Assembly: GCA_977017575.1 (NCBI GenBank)
Contig: CDRNVI010000008.1
Location: forward strand, 124,001-188,000
Length of the DNA stretch: 64,000 nt
From: Paramoeba atlantica
Taxonomy: Eukaryota; Discosea
Reading direction: 5' to 3'
The position numbers and the translations under genes are program-made. Below are positions 19,546-29,039 of this stretch, one piece after another. The number at the start of each line of letters is the position of its first letter. Positions within the stretch are counted from its first letter, which is position 1. The notes below the pieces were generated by a model. That model was not told the DNA's origin. It searched no databases and was given only the letters and a program-made list of their open reading frames with translations.

Positions 19546-19630
19546 ACTGCCGTGAGTCGAACCTGCGACCACCAGATTATGAATGGCAGTTCCTACCAAC
19601 TGGACTACCTGGGTTCGAGTCCCGGGACCT
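19546..19630 (-). tRNA. tRNA-like remnant, possibly tRNA-Met (CAT), degenerate
   Basis: On the minus strand, 19612 to 19546 contains CAGTTGGTAGG (D-arm like), a TTCATAATC segment with a CAT triplet where an anticodon would be, GGTCGCAGGTTCGACTC (T-arm like) and CACGGCAG. The order and spacing copy an elongator tRNA-Met, but the acceptor and anticodon stems do not pair properly. A second T-arm-like sequence (GGGTTCGAGTCCC) lies on the + strand at 19610-19622. I read it as a tRNA pseudogene or a tRNA-derived repeat, not a working tRNA. Confidence 0.3.
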
Positions 19631-19804
19631 ACGTTTTTAGGCACCGTGATTTGTTCCCAAATCGAGGATAGAGGGGGGGGCTGGACCCCCTTTTCTCACC
19701 CTTCTGGATCCACCCTACCCCGGACACCATAAAGAAGGGAGAGGCAGAGGTTGTAAACAACCCCCGCAATAATAATTGAGAGTATGGAGAAAGTACGGAT
19801 AATA

Positions 19805-20384
19805 GTGACCATAAATGTATCAAAAAATCGGAAAAGCACTGATGAAACAAAAAATAGTTTTTTTTCAAGTACTTTCTCAAAATAATTCGTTTTTAATGCA
19901 TTTCTAGCATTTTCAAGCATATTTTGTCTACCAAAACTTATGTACCAGATTGTGTACCAATACTTATTAACTGACCTGTTCCGGTTCTCGGACTTTTGCT
20001 TGTTTGCTCGTTGTGACCTCGATTGTTGACTTTACGGAGAAAAATAAAGTAAATCGGTGACACAACCACCGATTCGGAGCTGGAACCGTTTGTGGACGCT
20101 GCCTTGTTAGGCCAACTAGCACAAAACGGCAATGCTTCATGAGATTTGGAAATGGAACGCAATGCCGAAAGAATATTCCGGAGTTTGGGCCAAGGTAGGT
20201 GGCCAAAAAGTTCCAAAAGGTCAAAACGTAGGTGGAAACAATACCACCTAACTGAACATTACATACTGATTTTAATCGACTTAAGTAAAAAAACATCAGA
20301 AAAAAGAAGCTAGGGCGCTCTACGAAGTTATTTGTGGGCGTAGAGTGATTTCCAAAAATAATTTTTTGATACATTTATGGTCAC
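19805..20384. mobile_element. Inverted-repeat element, about 580 bp
   Basis: A 24-base sequence starting GTGACCATAAATGTATC (19805-19828) is present in perfect inverted form at 20361-20384. The interior has no convincing ORF. This is the structure of a short non-autonomous DNA transposon. No clear target duplication was identified. Confidence 0.5.
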
Positions 20385-21685
20385 TTTGACCCGAAAGTAC
20401 CTGTAGGACTCTGGCAGTTTCTGTCAAGAACTCCCCCAGGGCTCGAACATTTATAAATGATACACACTATGTTTGCAGCATGTGTGAAGTTTAGAACTTG
20501 CATGCACACAGTCCGTCCAACGTACACGCGGCAAGTTCGCTTGACACGGTTAATATTATTGCCACGCTCGTCAAGTTTTGCTATAAGAGCAGGCGACAAT
20601 GTCTCGGGATCTTGAGGGCCATGACAGTGTGGACACAGAGGCGTTCCCATAGGAATACACTTTTCGCCGTAATGTGTACACAAAATTATGTGAATATAAT
20701 ATCCGTCGCTGAACGGCCACAATACAGACTAATGGATTTACGATTCGTACTAAAATACTTATCTGTCTTGCAAGAAGAACAAGAGCGCTTGTTTGCTTCT
20801 TCCATAGTGTTTTTAAATTTAAATGTACAAAGGAAATTCTATGAAAAAAGACAAATAAAACTAGAGAACAAAGAATTGATGACGTCCTATACCGTCAAAA
20901 CACTTATTAAGGTAATTAAAATTAAAGTACCAGAAATTAAGGTACCAGAAATTAATGTAATAATTGTGTGACACTCATTTTTCCGAAAATCTGCTGCAAT
21001 ACTTAATTTCTATTCTAGTCGTTTCGTGAAAGGCGGTAGTTATTTTCAACTTAGAATCTATCAGCGTGCATTCAAAAATCGTACAAGGTAGGCATGTTTA
21101 AAACGCGAGCGAACCAGGGCAATGTGAATGCCATTACCAACGTACACGTATTTGGGCTAAATCAGGCTGAACATTGCTTACTTAAATACACTGGTGCGCG
21201 AGTTTAAAGGTGTGTTATCTAATGTTCTAATTCCGAATGATGATTCTACGCATGGACTATATTCTTCATGGACTAATACTCTAACTCACCTGGTTACAGG
21301 TGTTGTAGGTACTTTCAACTGAATTTTGTTCAAATTTCGAAGGATATCGACATCGGGAATATGAGCTCCAAATAATAATAAAGTAAATAAATAATAATAA
21401 AGTACCAATAATTAAGGTACCAGAAATTAAGGTAATAATTATGTGCCAAAAAACGTTACCTTAATTTATGTTATTCTTAATTAATGTTTTCACGGTAAAT
21501 ATGAAAAGTGCTACAAGGCCGATTTCCTGGTAGTCGCTGTAGGTAATTTTTTTGGCTAACAAACCCCCTTTTGCAGATGTTCGATATTTCATGTTTGCTA
21601 TACAAACATGTACAAACAAATCTAACATGCAGCCCCTCTGCATTATAGCCCCTATTATATTTTTTTAATTCTTGCTAGCTCTCTT
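20385..21685. repeat. Repeat-rich, non-coding interval
   Basis: Holds TTAAGGTAATTAAA and GTACCAGAAATTAAGGTA motifs in several copies at 20910-20960 and 21400-21440. A related inverted end (TTAATTAATGTTTTCACGGTAAAT) lies near 21477-21500 against TACCGTCAAAACACTTATTAA at 20891-20911, so a decayed inverted-repeat element of about 610 bp is plausible. A minus-strand ORF at 20381-20722 has two CxxC/H-like pairs but no family match I can name, and I do not call it a gene. Confidence 0.35.
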
Positions 21686-22812
21686 GATTTCTTGTAATCG
21701 TGTTGTTAGGCTCACTACCCGTGGATTTACCAGGTCGCCGAGGGTACCTGCAACTTTGTCGAGCAACAAGAGACTGGCTAGGTGCACTTCGGTTAGTGCA
21801 AAAGGCTAATATCTGCCGCGATTCTTCGCAGCAAGAATTCTCTTTTGCAATATCTATTTGTGTAGAATGTAGGGCAATTAAGGCGCTTCACGAGTTAAAG
21901 CGTCTTACTAAAAATGTTAACTTTACAGAAAATGTCTCGAAAGGTCCTGAATCTTCAAGGCTCATTCCAGATTTATCCACATCGAAATCGAATCTAGTTC
22001 AGAGTCCATACTCCATATTTGCGCCGAATTCTGAAGTACCCAAGAATCAATCGGCTAAGAGTGAAGAAACCTCCGCATACAATCGAAAATTGGCGAATTC
22101 TAAATTAAATTTTGTTGAAGATAAAATGGGAAAGGACGTGAAAGAAAATATTTCATTCGAGAAGAGCACAGAGTCACGAAATCATCATCTCTTTTTTTTC
22201 TACTGTGCCAAAGATATATTGTCTATCCTTGCACACTATACAGAGATTGAAAGACCGAGCATTGCACTACACTTGCTTGAAACTATTCTTAAGCATCGAC
22301 GTAACGTTAGAGTAAAGCATCCCGAGACTTCTTCAGGTTCTATGTTACAAGATACGTCTACTAATAGCGAAGCCGTACAAACCTCGACAACGATAAGTGA
22401 GAATGCATCTGAGACCTCAGATGACTCAGTTTTGCAACGTGTGACTGACACCGACATGGATGATTCTGTTTCCCACTCTATCGCTGCGGAATCTCCCATT
22501 TTCTGCGCTTACCCTCTCCCAGATGCATCCCCATCGTCTCCTTCTCTTTCGGACGAATTACTCGTTAAGGGCATCGAATTATGCGATCGAACAAATCAAT
22601 GGAAACGTGCTCTCGCGCTGATGGGATCCGTACAAGGCTCAGAGTATCCGTCCGCGGCTGCCCTGTTAATGTCCATGCTGGAGAAACGAAAACTGCACGA
22701 CGCGAAATCCAATGTATTGCGCACCATGAGTCCCGAAGCTACAGAGTCCTTTACGGAGGCCTACTGTGCTCTGATTGGGGCTTGGGCAGTGCATAAACAT
22801 CATGGGGGGTAG
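21686..22812 (+). pseudogene. Helical-repeat (PPR-like) protein lacking its 5' end
   Basis: An open frame of about 370 codons with PPR/TPR-like helices near both ends (RDWLGALRLVQKA, AIKALHELKRL, PSIALHLLETILKHRR, NQWKRALALMGSVQ). There is no ATG before about codon 143; the first codon read as a start is GTG at 21700. A TTGTTAG just upstream (ending 21709) looks like a 3' splice site. Either the 5' part was removed by the transposon cluster to its left, or it lies in an upstream exon. Kinetoplastid PPR proteins are mainly mitochondrial RNA-binding proteins. The middle is a low-complexity Ser/Asn/Glu region. Function is inferred only at family level. Confidence 0.5.
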
Positions 22813-23046
22813 CTTTTCTTTTTTTTTGGCAGTTTTTGAATACAGTAACGGCATGCATGGTCGTATCAATAATGTTTTGTATATATTTTTGAACAGTGGT
22901 CGTCAGGGATCAGCAATCCCTTTTCCGTATTGTATGATCCAAACTTTACGAAAATCTAATTTCTTGAGTTTCCATTTTTTCCCACAAAACACTATATTTT
23001 ATACTCTACTACCATTTACATTTTCCCATTTACATTGTAAATTTGT

Positions 23047-23967
23047 ATGGCCACCGTTCAACCTCTTCACTCGGCTGACGACCAACCTACCTCCGCTGGC
23101 CGCCGGCCTGCAAAGACCAGAGGCACTGCCCTCCCACCCGAAATCGACCTCATCCGTTTTCTCCAAGACAACACGGAGGAGATTCACACCACGTGGAGTT
23201 CCGACATCCCAGCATGTAAGTGGCACGCGGTGAAATGTGACGAACACTACCACATTGTAGAGATCAACTGGGGCAGTAAGAAGCTCTCCGGGGAGGTGGG
23301 GTGGCCCCACCTCCCTCGCTCCCTCCAGCGTCTTGATTTGTCCGTGAATGCGCTCTCCGGGGAGCTCTGCACCCAAGTCCTCCCCTCCCCCCTCGTGAGC
23401 CTCACCCTGTTTAACAACACCCTCTCCGGAGCGGTGAACTGGAAAGGGTTACCCCGCGGGTTACGTCACCTCCACCTCGCGAATAATCAGCTCTCCGGAC
23501 CGATTCAACTCGAGGATATGCCCTACGGGCTGCGTGAGATTGTCCTTGCCCAGAACCGGTTCGTGTCCGGGATTGATCTCGCAGAACTCCCCCCTCAGCT
23601 CCAAATGATAAATCTGAATCAAAATCATTTAACCGGGGAGATCGCACTGACGGAGCTCCCACCGAGTCTATGTGTACTCAGCGCGAACCGAAATGGGTTC
23701 ACGGGAAGTGTTGATTTCTCCTCCCTCCCCCCGAATCTCTATCGCCTGTGTTTGAGGGATAACGCCCTAAGTGGGGTGCTGGATTTGCGTAAGTTGGGTA
23801 GAAGACTGAGTGCCCTGGACGTGCGACATAACATGTTTGAAGGTAAGGTGCTGTGGTCGAAGAATGTGACCAACCTGTGTAAAAAATTTAAGTTTGGTGG
23901 AAATAAACTTTGTGGTTTTGATCCTGCGGATATTGACGAGTGCCTCATTGTGGGAAAGCAAGGTTAG
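23047..23967 (+). CDS. Leucine-rich repeat protein, copy 4 (GC-rich)
   Basis: A 306-residue LRR protein and the most regular member of the family. The head reads ALPPEIDLIRFLQDN, then WSSDIPACKWHAVKC with the two cysteines, INWG and eight to nine LRR units of 23 residues (N.LSG.v....LP..L..L.L). It is much more GC-rich than the other copies, with many C-ending codons in the 5' half. The frame is intact, there is no signal peptide, and the C-terminus has a CDS-like cap with two more cysteines (NLCKKF, KLCGFD). Confidence 0.85.
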   Translation: MATVQPLHSADDQPTSAGRRPAKTRGTALPPEIDLIRFLQDNTEEIHTTWSSDIPACKWHAVKCDEHYHIVEINWGSKKLSGEVGWPHLPRSLQRLDLSVNALSGELCTQVLPSPLVSLTLFNNTLSGAVNWKGLPRGLRHLHLANNQLSGPIQLEDMPYGLREIVLAQNRFVSGIDLAELPPQLQMINLNQNHLTGEIALTELPPSLCVLSANRNGFTGSVDFSSLPPNLYRLCLRDNALSGVLDLRKLGRRLSALDVRHNMFEGKVLWSKNVTNLCKKFKFGGNKLCGFDPADIDECLIVGKQG

Positions 23968-24136
23968 GTGTCTCAGCATAGCGAAGCAAGTATTAAAACG
24001 GTCAATTCTTTTTAAAAGAACTAATTATCCTTATCTTACTTTAAACAGAAAAGTACGTAAATTGCTTTTGGGAAATTTTGAATCTATACGAGAAAATAGG
24101 AAAAGACAACTTTTCTTCTATCTTTTTTTAGTTACG

Positions 24137-24694
24137 ATGGAATTCATTAGGCTTGGCGTTGCGGCAGGATGCGGATCAGCACTCACCCTTGCCATGCAGC
24201 ATAGCAAATACGCGGGGAGCTATTTTGCACGTCATACGATTGCCGCTGGGTGGGGAGTGACTCTCTGGGCCTCTGGGTTAGTCCTGTATCGTCTTCGTCG
24301 TCATCTCACCCTTCCCACCGCTCGATGGCTGCATGCCGGACTCATGACTGCCGGGGCTCTCCTCATGGACTACAGCGTATACGTGATGTGGAACGTGAAA
24401 GAGGAAAAGAAGCGAAAGCATTACAAGACGTGGCACGGTCAAATTGCACTTGCTGCAGCACTAGTTTCCACTGTTCAGGCTGCCGGATCGTGGTGGCTTA
24501 TGTACCCGACACGTCGAGCTTCGATTTGTAACAATCGAGAAACGCATCGCTGGATGGGGTATGGGATTATGGCCCTTTCTACAGCAGCGCTGAGCATTGG
24601 ATGGTGGAAATCTGAAGTAATTGGAAAGAGTGACATATACCGTCCGCTTGGTCTCGTTGGGTGTCTTCTGCTTGGAGGGGCAGTTTCTCTTTAG
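24137..24694 (+). CDS. Cytochrome b561-like membrane protein
   Basis: A 185-residue integral membrane protein with five to six hydrophobic segments. Histidines sit at helix ends at four places (ARHTIAAGWG, RWLHAGLM, TWHGQIAL, ETHRWMGYG), the pattern used by cytochrome b561 proteins to hold two hemes for transmembrane electron transfer. There is no DOMON or reductase domain. The frame is open upstream, but the ATG at 24137 is preferred because TATCTTTTTTTAG, a clear splice acceptor, ends five bases before it. The substrate and membrane are unknown. Confidence 0.6.
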   Translation: MEFIRLGVAAGCGSALTLAMQHSKYAGSYFARHTIAAGWGVTLWASGLVLYRLRRHLTLPTARWLHAGLMTAGALLMDYSVYVMWNVKEEKKRKHYKTWHGQIALAAALVSTVQAAGSWWLMYPTRRASICNNRETHRWMGYGIMALSTAALSIGWWKSEVIGKSDIYRPLGLVGCLLLGGAVSL

Positions 24695-25137
24695 TTTTTT
24701 GGAATATGGTCTTACGTTTCCCTTTTTTGGCATTCCAAAATGTTTTTTTAAGTAAGAAGCAATGATTCTAGCCTTTAAAAGTAATCTTGCCGCATCCATA
24801 CTTACAGTGCACTTGAAGCTAGGAGTTCGCAACTAGTAGCATGTTTATGTACAGTGCATGAACGGCGCAAAAATAACTGAAGTATACAATATTACGTGAT
24901 GCACCTACTATGTATGTAGCGGTTTGAATGGTCATGCTATTTTCGTTATGAGTTTCTAAAAGATTAGTAATACAATTTAGTAGTACGATTTATCGTTTAT
25001 TATGAAAGGTTACTATACACTGTATGTTATGAAGGGTTATTATGTGGTGTAAATGCTACGAATCAAGTAGCTATCTGATACGTATCTCAATATGGCATTT
25101 GCACCCGATTTCGTTGTCACCCTATTCTTTTTACGGC
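24695..25137. other. Intergenic spacer, no gene seen
   Basis: AT-rich spacer with a local duplication of a TATGAARGGTTAYTAT motif near 25000-25041. No coding sequence can be supported. The T/C-rich stretch near 25125 may help process the next transcript. Confidence 0.4.
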
Positions 25138-26010
25138 ATGTTTTGGTCTGTTAGGATTTTCATACGCCTTGAAGACAACACAAAGACATATCGTAAACCG
25201 AGCAAAGTGCGTGGAACTGATCTACCTCCTGTGGTTCAACTCGCCCGTTTGGTCAGCAATATTACCAATCCACATGAAACATGGAATACCAAAGTTCATC
25301 AATGCCTTTGGTCTGGAATACAATGCGCAACTCTAGACCGTACTCAGGTCCGATCTCTGTTTTGGTCGGATAGAAATCTTTTTGGTGGCTTGCTTTTGAA
25401 TTACTGTCCTTCCACTCTTCTTTCCATTGATGTGAGCGAAAATCAGTTAGAAGGTTCACTTCCGTGCTCATTGCTACCCGACGGACTCCGAGACCTAATA
25501 CTACGACGCAATCAATACACGGGGCCTCTTGATTTTACTCAACTTCCCATGGCCCTAATTAACTTAGATATTAGATCAAATATGTTTTCGGGTGGTGCGA
25601 ATCTTATGAAACTTCCTCCTTCCTTGGATTTGCTCTGGATGAGGTCAAATTTGTTTTCCGGTGCGTTGTTGCTCTCACACCTTCCGACCTCTCTGCGCGC
25701 CCTCGGGAGCTCACGTAATCTTTTTCAAGGTCCACTAAATTTAACGCACCTTCCCCTTAAATTGGCAAGTCTACATCTAAATCGCAACCAATTTTCCGGT
25801 GAGCTAGATCTTACAAGGTTACCCAATAGTTTGGACGCGCTTGTTTTGGACCGAAATCAGTTTACAGGTAGGGTGGATCTCCGATCGCTTCCAGAGGGTA
25901 TGGATCTTCTCGATATTTCTCATAATTATATCACATCCGTCGCTGATAAACATATTCCAGACTGGGTGAAGATTCGTCCCCAAAAGTGCCCCACCACTTC
26001 AAATGTTTAG
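25138..26010 (+). CDS. Leucine-rich repeat protein, copy 5
   Basis: About 290 residues. It has the family head (TDLPPVVQLARLVSNI, then W and CLWSGIQC) and about nine LRR units ending in a cap around WVKIRPQKC. The start is uncertain. The first ATG of the frame (25138) is followed by a good acceptor, GGTCTGTTAG, at 25155. Downstream of that acceptor the codon aligned with the family start appears to be ATA (25162-25164) in ATACGCCTTGAAGAC. Use of the ATG at 25138, or loss of the original start, are both possible. Repeats are well conserved, so the coding body is real. Confidence 0.75.
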   Translation: MFWSVRIFIRLEDNTKTYRKPSKVRGTDLPPVVQLARLVSNITNPHETWNTKVHQCLWSGIQCATLDRTQVRSLFWSDRNLFGGLLLNYCPSTLLSIDVSENQLEGSLPCSLLPDGLRDLILRRNQYTGPLDFTQLPMALINLDIRSNMFSGGANLMKLPPSLDLLWMRSNLFSGALLLSHLPTSLRALGSSRNLFQGPLNLTHLPLKLASLHLNRNQFSGELDLTRLPNSLDALVLDRNQFTGRVDLRSLPEGMDLLDISHNYITSVADKHIPDWVKIRPQKCPTTSNV

Positions 26011-26329
26011 CGAGCTTTTCATACATGAGCAATTAATTTAATAAGCAGATTAATTTAAACTGCTTCTGCGTTATTTTGGAAAAATATTATTATTCTTTCT
26101 TTTCGGTTCATCTATGCATTCGCGTTCTTACAATGTGCAAAATAAGTGTTTCTACGCTTTTGGTGCCGTGGATCTTATCAAATAGATGGAAACTCTGAAA
26201 TTCAAACCTATTAAGTTTTTTGCTTCTCTATTAATTAAATTGAACTGAAAACGTTTATGGATACATCCGAGAAGAATGTACAACGGGGGTGTAGGCGAAG
26301 AGATTTTTTAAAGTGCAAAGAAGGAAAAG
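26011..26329. other. Intergenic spacer, no gene seen
   Basis: AT-rich, with short TTAATTTA repeats near 26035-26055. There is no strong pyrimidine tract directly before the next start. Nothing else is seen. Confidence 0.4.
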
Positions 26330-26971
26330 ATGTATAAAACAGACTCTCAGAATTTCTCACACAACCACAGTGTGATTCTAATAGGAATGCGTGGTGTTGG
26401 AAAATCTTTAGCGGCTAAGTTTCTTTCTTGCCATTGGAACACCAAGCGGTATTCCGTATGCGTGGATATGGACGATGTGTTCACTTGCTCCTCAAGTAGG
26501 TTTCATGATCTATTTCCAACAATTTTCCGAGATAACCTTCGTTCGTGCCTAGGTATTTCGGAGTTTGTTAATACATTTGGATGGGACCTGTTTCGCAAAA
26601 TTGAGTATCTTTTGTTATGTCGTCAGCTGCGAGAAACGCCGGTCGGAGCAATCATAGCCACAGGTGGGGGTATAGTTGACTACCTCCCGTCTAGGCTTCT
26701 TTTACTGCGCTGGCCAATAGTTATTTTTCTACATCGGCTCCTGCCAGAGGACGTATCAGATACATCAGGTTTAGGTTATTGTATTCAATTCGGGAATAAT
26801 GATCACCGACCTCCTCTTCCGTTAACCCTTCACGAAATGTATAAAAGAAGAATTTCTTATTATTGCACTTGCAGTACGCACATCTGGAATCTTGATGTTC
26901 CTTTCGGTACAGGTAATGTGAAAGAGATTAAAAAAGGAATATTAGACCTGGTTGGATCCAGCAAGTTATAA
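26330..26971 (+). CDS. Shikimate kinase-like P-loop kinase
   Basis: A 213-residue protein with the shikimate kinase layout: Walker A GMRGVGKS near residues 21-28, a VDMDDVF segment, GWDLFRKIEYLLL (the FRxxE motif), IATGGGIVDYLPSR near 105-118, a lid region with RPPLPLTLHEMYKRR, and a final aromatic/Cys segment similar to the kinase domain of AROM proteins. The kinase phosphorylates the 3-hydroxyl of shikimate before chorismate synthesis. Length matches stand-alone enzymes. Helix and lid segments are divergent and no other shikimate-pathway gene is nearby, so a changed substrate is possible. Confidence 0.65.
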   Translation: MYKTDSQNFSHNHSVILIGMRGVGKSLAAKFLSCHWNTKRYSVCVDMDDVFTCSSSRFHDLFPTIFRDNLRSCLGISEFVNTFGWDLFRKIEYLLLCRQLRETPVGAIIATGGGIVDYLPSRLLLLRWPIVIFLHRLLPEDVSDTSGLGYCIQFGNNDHRPPLPLTLHEMYKRRISYYCTCSTHIWNLDVPFGTGNVKEIKKGILDLVGSSKL

Positions 26972-27344
26972 ATTTTGATAGGTAATTTATTTTACTGACC
27001 ACCCGAATAATATAAAATACCACCCAAACATTATCAGGTATGTGGATTGGAGGCGGCACTCAGATACAGTAAAGTCACGCGATGGCTCTGGTCTCTAAAC
27101 TGAGGCCCTTTACTCTAATCCCCTTACAACTGTCATACCTATGTGTTCTATGAACACTTGTGTGGGTTCAGTGGTTCTATGGTTCAATGAACACTTTTAT
27201 GAACCAATAGAACACTTTTTCGATTTTTCCTGAGGTACAAACAATTTTTTTATAAAGCTTTGTTTCATTCAAATGGCCCCAGATGGTACTACACGACCTA
27301 GATCCTCACATACATGTAGGTACATGGCAGAATAGGTGGTGCGA

Positions 27345-27400
27345 GTCTGTGCCATCGATATGATTCCAGCGTCATGGGGGACCACGAAGAGGCCCCAACC
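27345..27400. repeat. 56-base dispersed sequence, copy 1
   Basis: Aligns without gaps to 46213-46268 with 43 of 56 bases the same by my count, most differences being transitions. The core GACCACGAAGAGG is identical. The flanking sequence is unrelated. Its nature is unknown. Confidence 0.5.
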
Positions 27401-28109
27401 GCCAGTTAGGTTGGTCCTAACACGTGTTAGGCGTTTAATCAATTCGGCACACTAACGTCTTTAATGCATATAATGTGTTCACAGTGCAAAAAGAATGTTT
27501 AGTGGAAATGACGACAACGAAGATGAGGAAAAAAATTCAGGTTTTTTCTTTGGGGAAAAAAGTCCTCTTTCACCCACAAGACTTGTGGGATACACTTGTC
27601 AAGTGTATCGAGTACTTTCTTTTTTTCATCTGGACCAGGGTTTCTATTCAGAAGCAGGCCATGAAAGCACTCCAAGTCTTTCGCTGCTTTGTTAGCGTGG
27701 CTATCATATTCTTCAAGTCGCAGGTGAAGAGCATTGCCTTTGTATTGAGCCTTTCGTGACGATAAACACCCTCCACCATGGAAAGCGTTCATAAACCCCA
27801 CCCAATGAAAAGTAACCCACCACTTTTTCTTTCGTACAAGCATCCGTTTGAGCTGATTTTTGTAGCATTTTGCAGATCTCAACACAAAGACTTTGCGCGT
27901 GAAGAAACGAAACAAAAAGAAGCGAATACGTATATTTTAGAGAAGAATTACCATTTAGTCACTTTTTCGCCGTTCTATTTTATACACTGCTTAAGGCGAG
28001 AGTCAAAGCTTAATACCGTATTGTCGATACGGTATTTACGTTTTGGGGCAAACGAGACCACGCTTTTTGTACACATCGGATAAGTAAAGGCTTATACATG
28101 CATATGAAC
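27401..28109. other. Interior of the composite element, no assigned gene
   Basis: Contains a 138-codon minus-strand ORF (27499-27915), basic and rich in Phe, Cys and His, without a family I recognise. Overlapping + strand ORFs are shadows. It could be part of an element protein. I do not assign a function. Confidence 0.3.
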
Positions 28110-28433
28110 TTATACATGTATATGAATGCTAATATAGACCAGACGTTTTCTATGGGGGAAAGGTCTGGTGAATTGGGGGGGGCAATTTTTCAATACATCT
28201 TTCATTCTATTTGTAATATACTCCTTAGAGGTATGGGCGGTGTGTGCCGTAGCCCCATCTTTTTGGGGGAAAGGTACCTTTTTCAGCGTCTCTATGTAGG
28301 ACACGCTCCTGATAGACGAGTCAGAGTCCAGAATAACTATGTGTTTCCACCCTACTCCTATGGCACCCCAAACTTGGCATCTCGGCGCCCAGCGTACTGG
28401 TTCCCCATGGAATAGATTGGGGTGGTTCCCCAT
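28110..28433 (-). pseudogene. Tc1/mariner-type transposase fragment
   Basis: A 107-codon minus-strand segment with QVWGAIGVGWKHIVIL (the usual VWGAI segment after the first catalytic Asp) and PFPQKDGATAHTAHTSKEYI (the QQDGAxxHxA block with the second Asp). The first Asp and the final Glu regions are missing, so it is a fragment. It differs from the transposases at 18.5 and 45 kb, indicating a third lineage. Confidence 0.6.
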
Positions 28434-28502
28434 GGAAGCAGATTAGGGTGGTTCCCCATGGAAATAGATTAGGGTGGTTCCCCATGGAAATGGATTGGGG
28501 TG
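28399..28502. repeat. Tandem repeat, about 26 bp, four copies
   Basis: Four successive units of GGTTCCCCATGGAAxxxGATT(A/G)GGGT with small length and base changes. Confidence 0.8.
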
Positions 28503-28512
28503 CAAATGGATT

Positions 28513-28603
28513 ACAGTGTTAGTTGTATTTAATTACGATATTATTTAATTACGCTTACCTTAAAATCGTAATTAAGTAATACCGTAATTAAATACAACAC
28601 TGT
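28513..28603. repeat. AT-rich imperfect palindrome
   Basis: ACAGTGTTAGTTGTATTTAA at the left is mirrored by TTAAATACAACACTGT at the right. TTAATTACG and CGTAATTAA form an inner stem. It can fold as one hairpin of about 90 bases. Confidence 0.7.
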
Positions 28604-28749
28604 ATCCGTAATATAATCCACTCGTAAATTACTAATTTTTGAACACACTTTTTGAATAATTTTTAAGCGCCCAAGCCATTGGATTCGTCTGTGATCATTT
28701 TATAAAGGCTTGTGTTTCGTATGAAAGTGAGGCCGATGGTATATTATTT

Positions 28750-28986
28750 ATGTTTCGCATGAAAGTGGATCGGCCTCCGATACCAAAAAGGAGAAAAACA
28801 ACTGACAACTCGGAAAATGAGGAGAATTCACAGCCTTTATGGTCTTTGAAGGCCTTACTCAAAATGAAATCCCTTGGAAATGGGCCAGCGCGAGACATTC
28901 CGGCATCCAAGCGCGAAGCTGAGGTACGAAGTGTGCTTCGAGGTAAGGTTGCGAGAACTGGCGGTAATAGGAAATCCTCTAAGTAA
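28750..28986 (+). CDS. Small basic ORF inside the element, doubtful
   Basis: A 78-codon ORF with a proline- and lysine-rich start (PPIPKRRK, nuclear-signal-like) and a charged remainder. Just upstream a GTTTCGTATGAAAGTG motif is duplicated as GTTTCGCATGAAAGTG around the start. It has no known domain. It may be a short element-encoded protein or chance. Confidence 0.25.
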   Translation: MFRMKVDRPPIPKRRKTTDNSENEENSQPLWSLKALLKMKSLGNGPARDIPASKREAEVRSVLRGKVARTGGNRKSSK

Positions 28987-29039
28987 GGAAAGAATTGATG
29001 GAATTGTATCTTTGCAAATTTGGAATACCTTGAGGATTA

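Noticed and set aside
20381-20722. Minus-strand ORF with CPHC and other Cys/His pairs as a zinc-finger gene
   Set aside because: Spacing fits no zinc-finger family I know, the overlapping + frame is equally open, and it lies within repeat debris.
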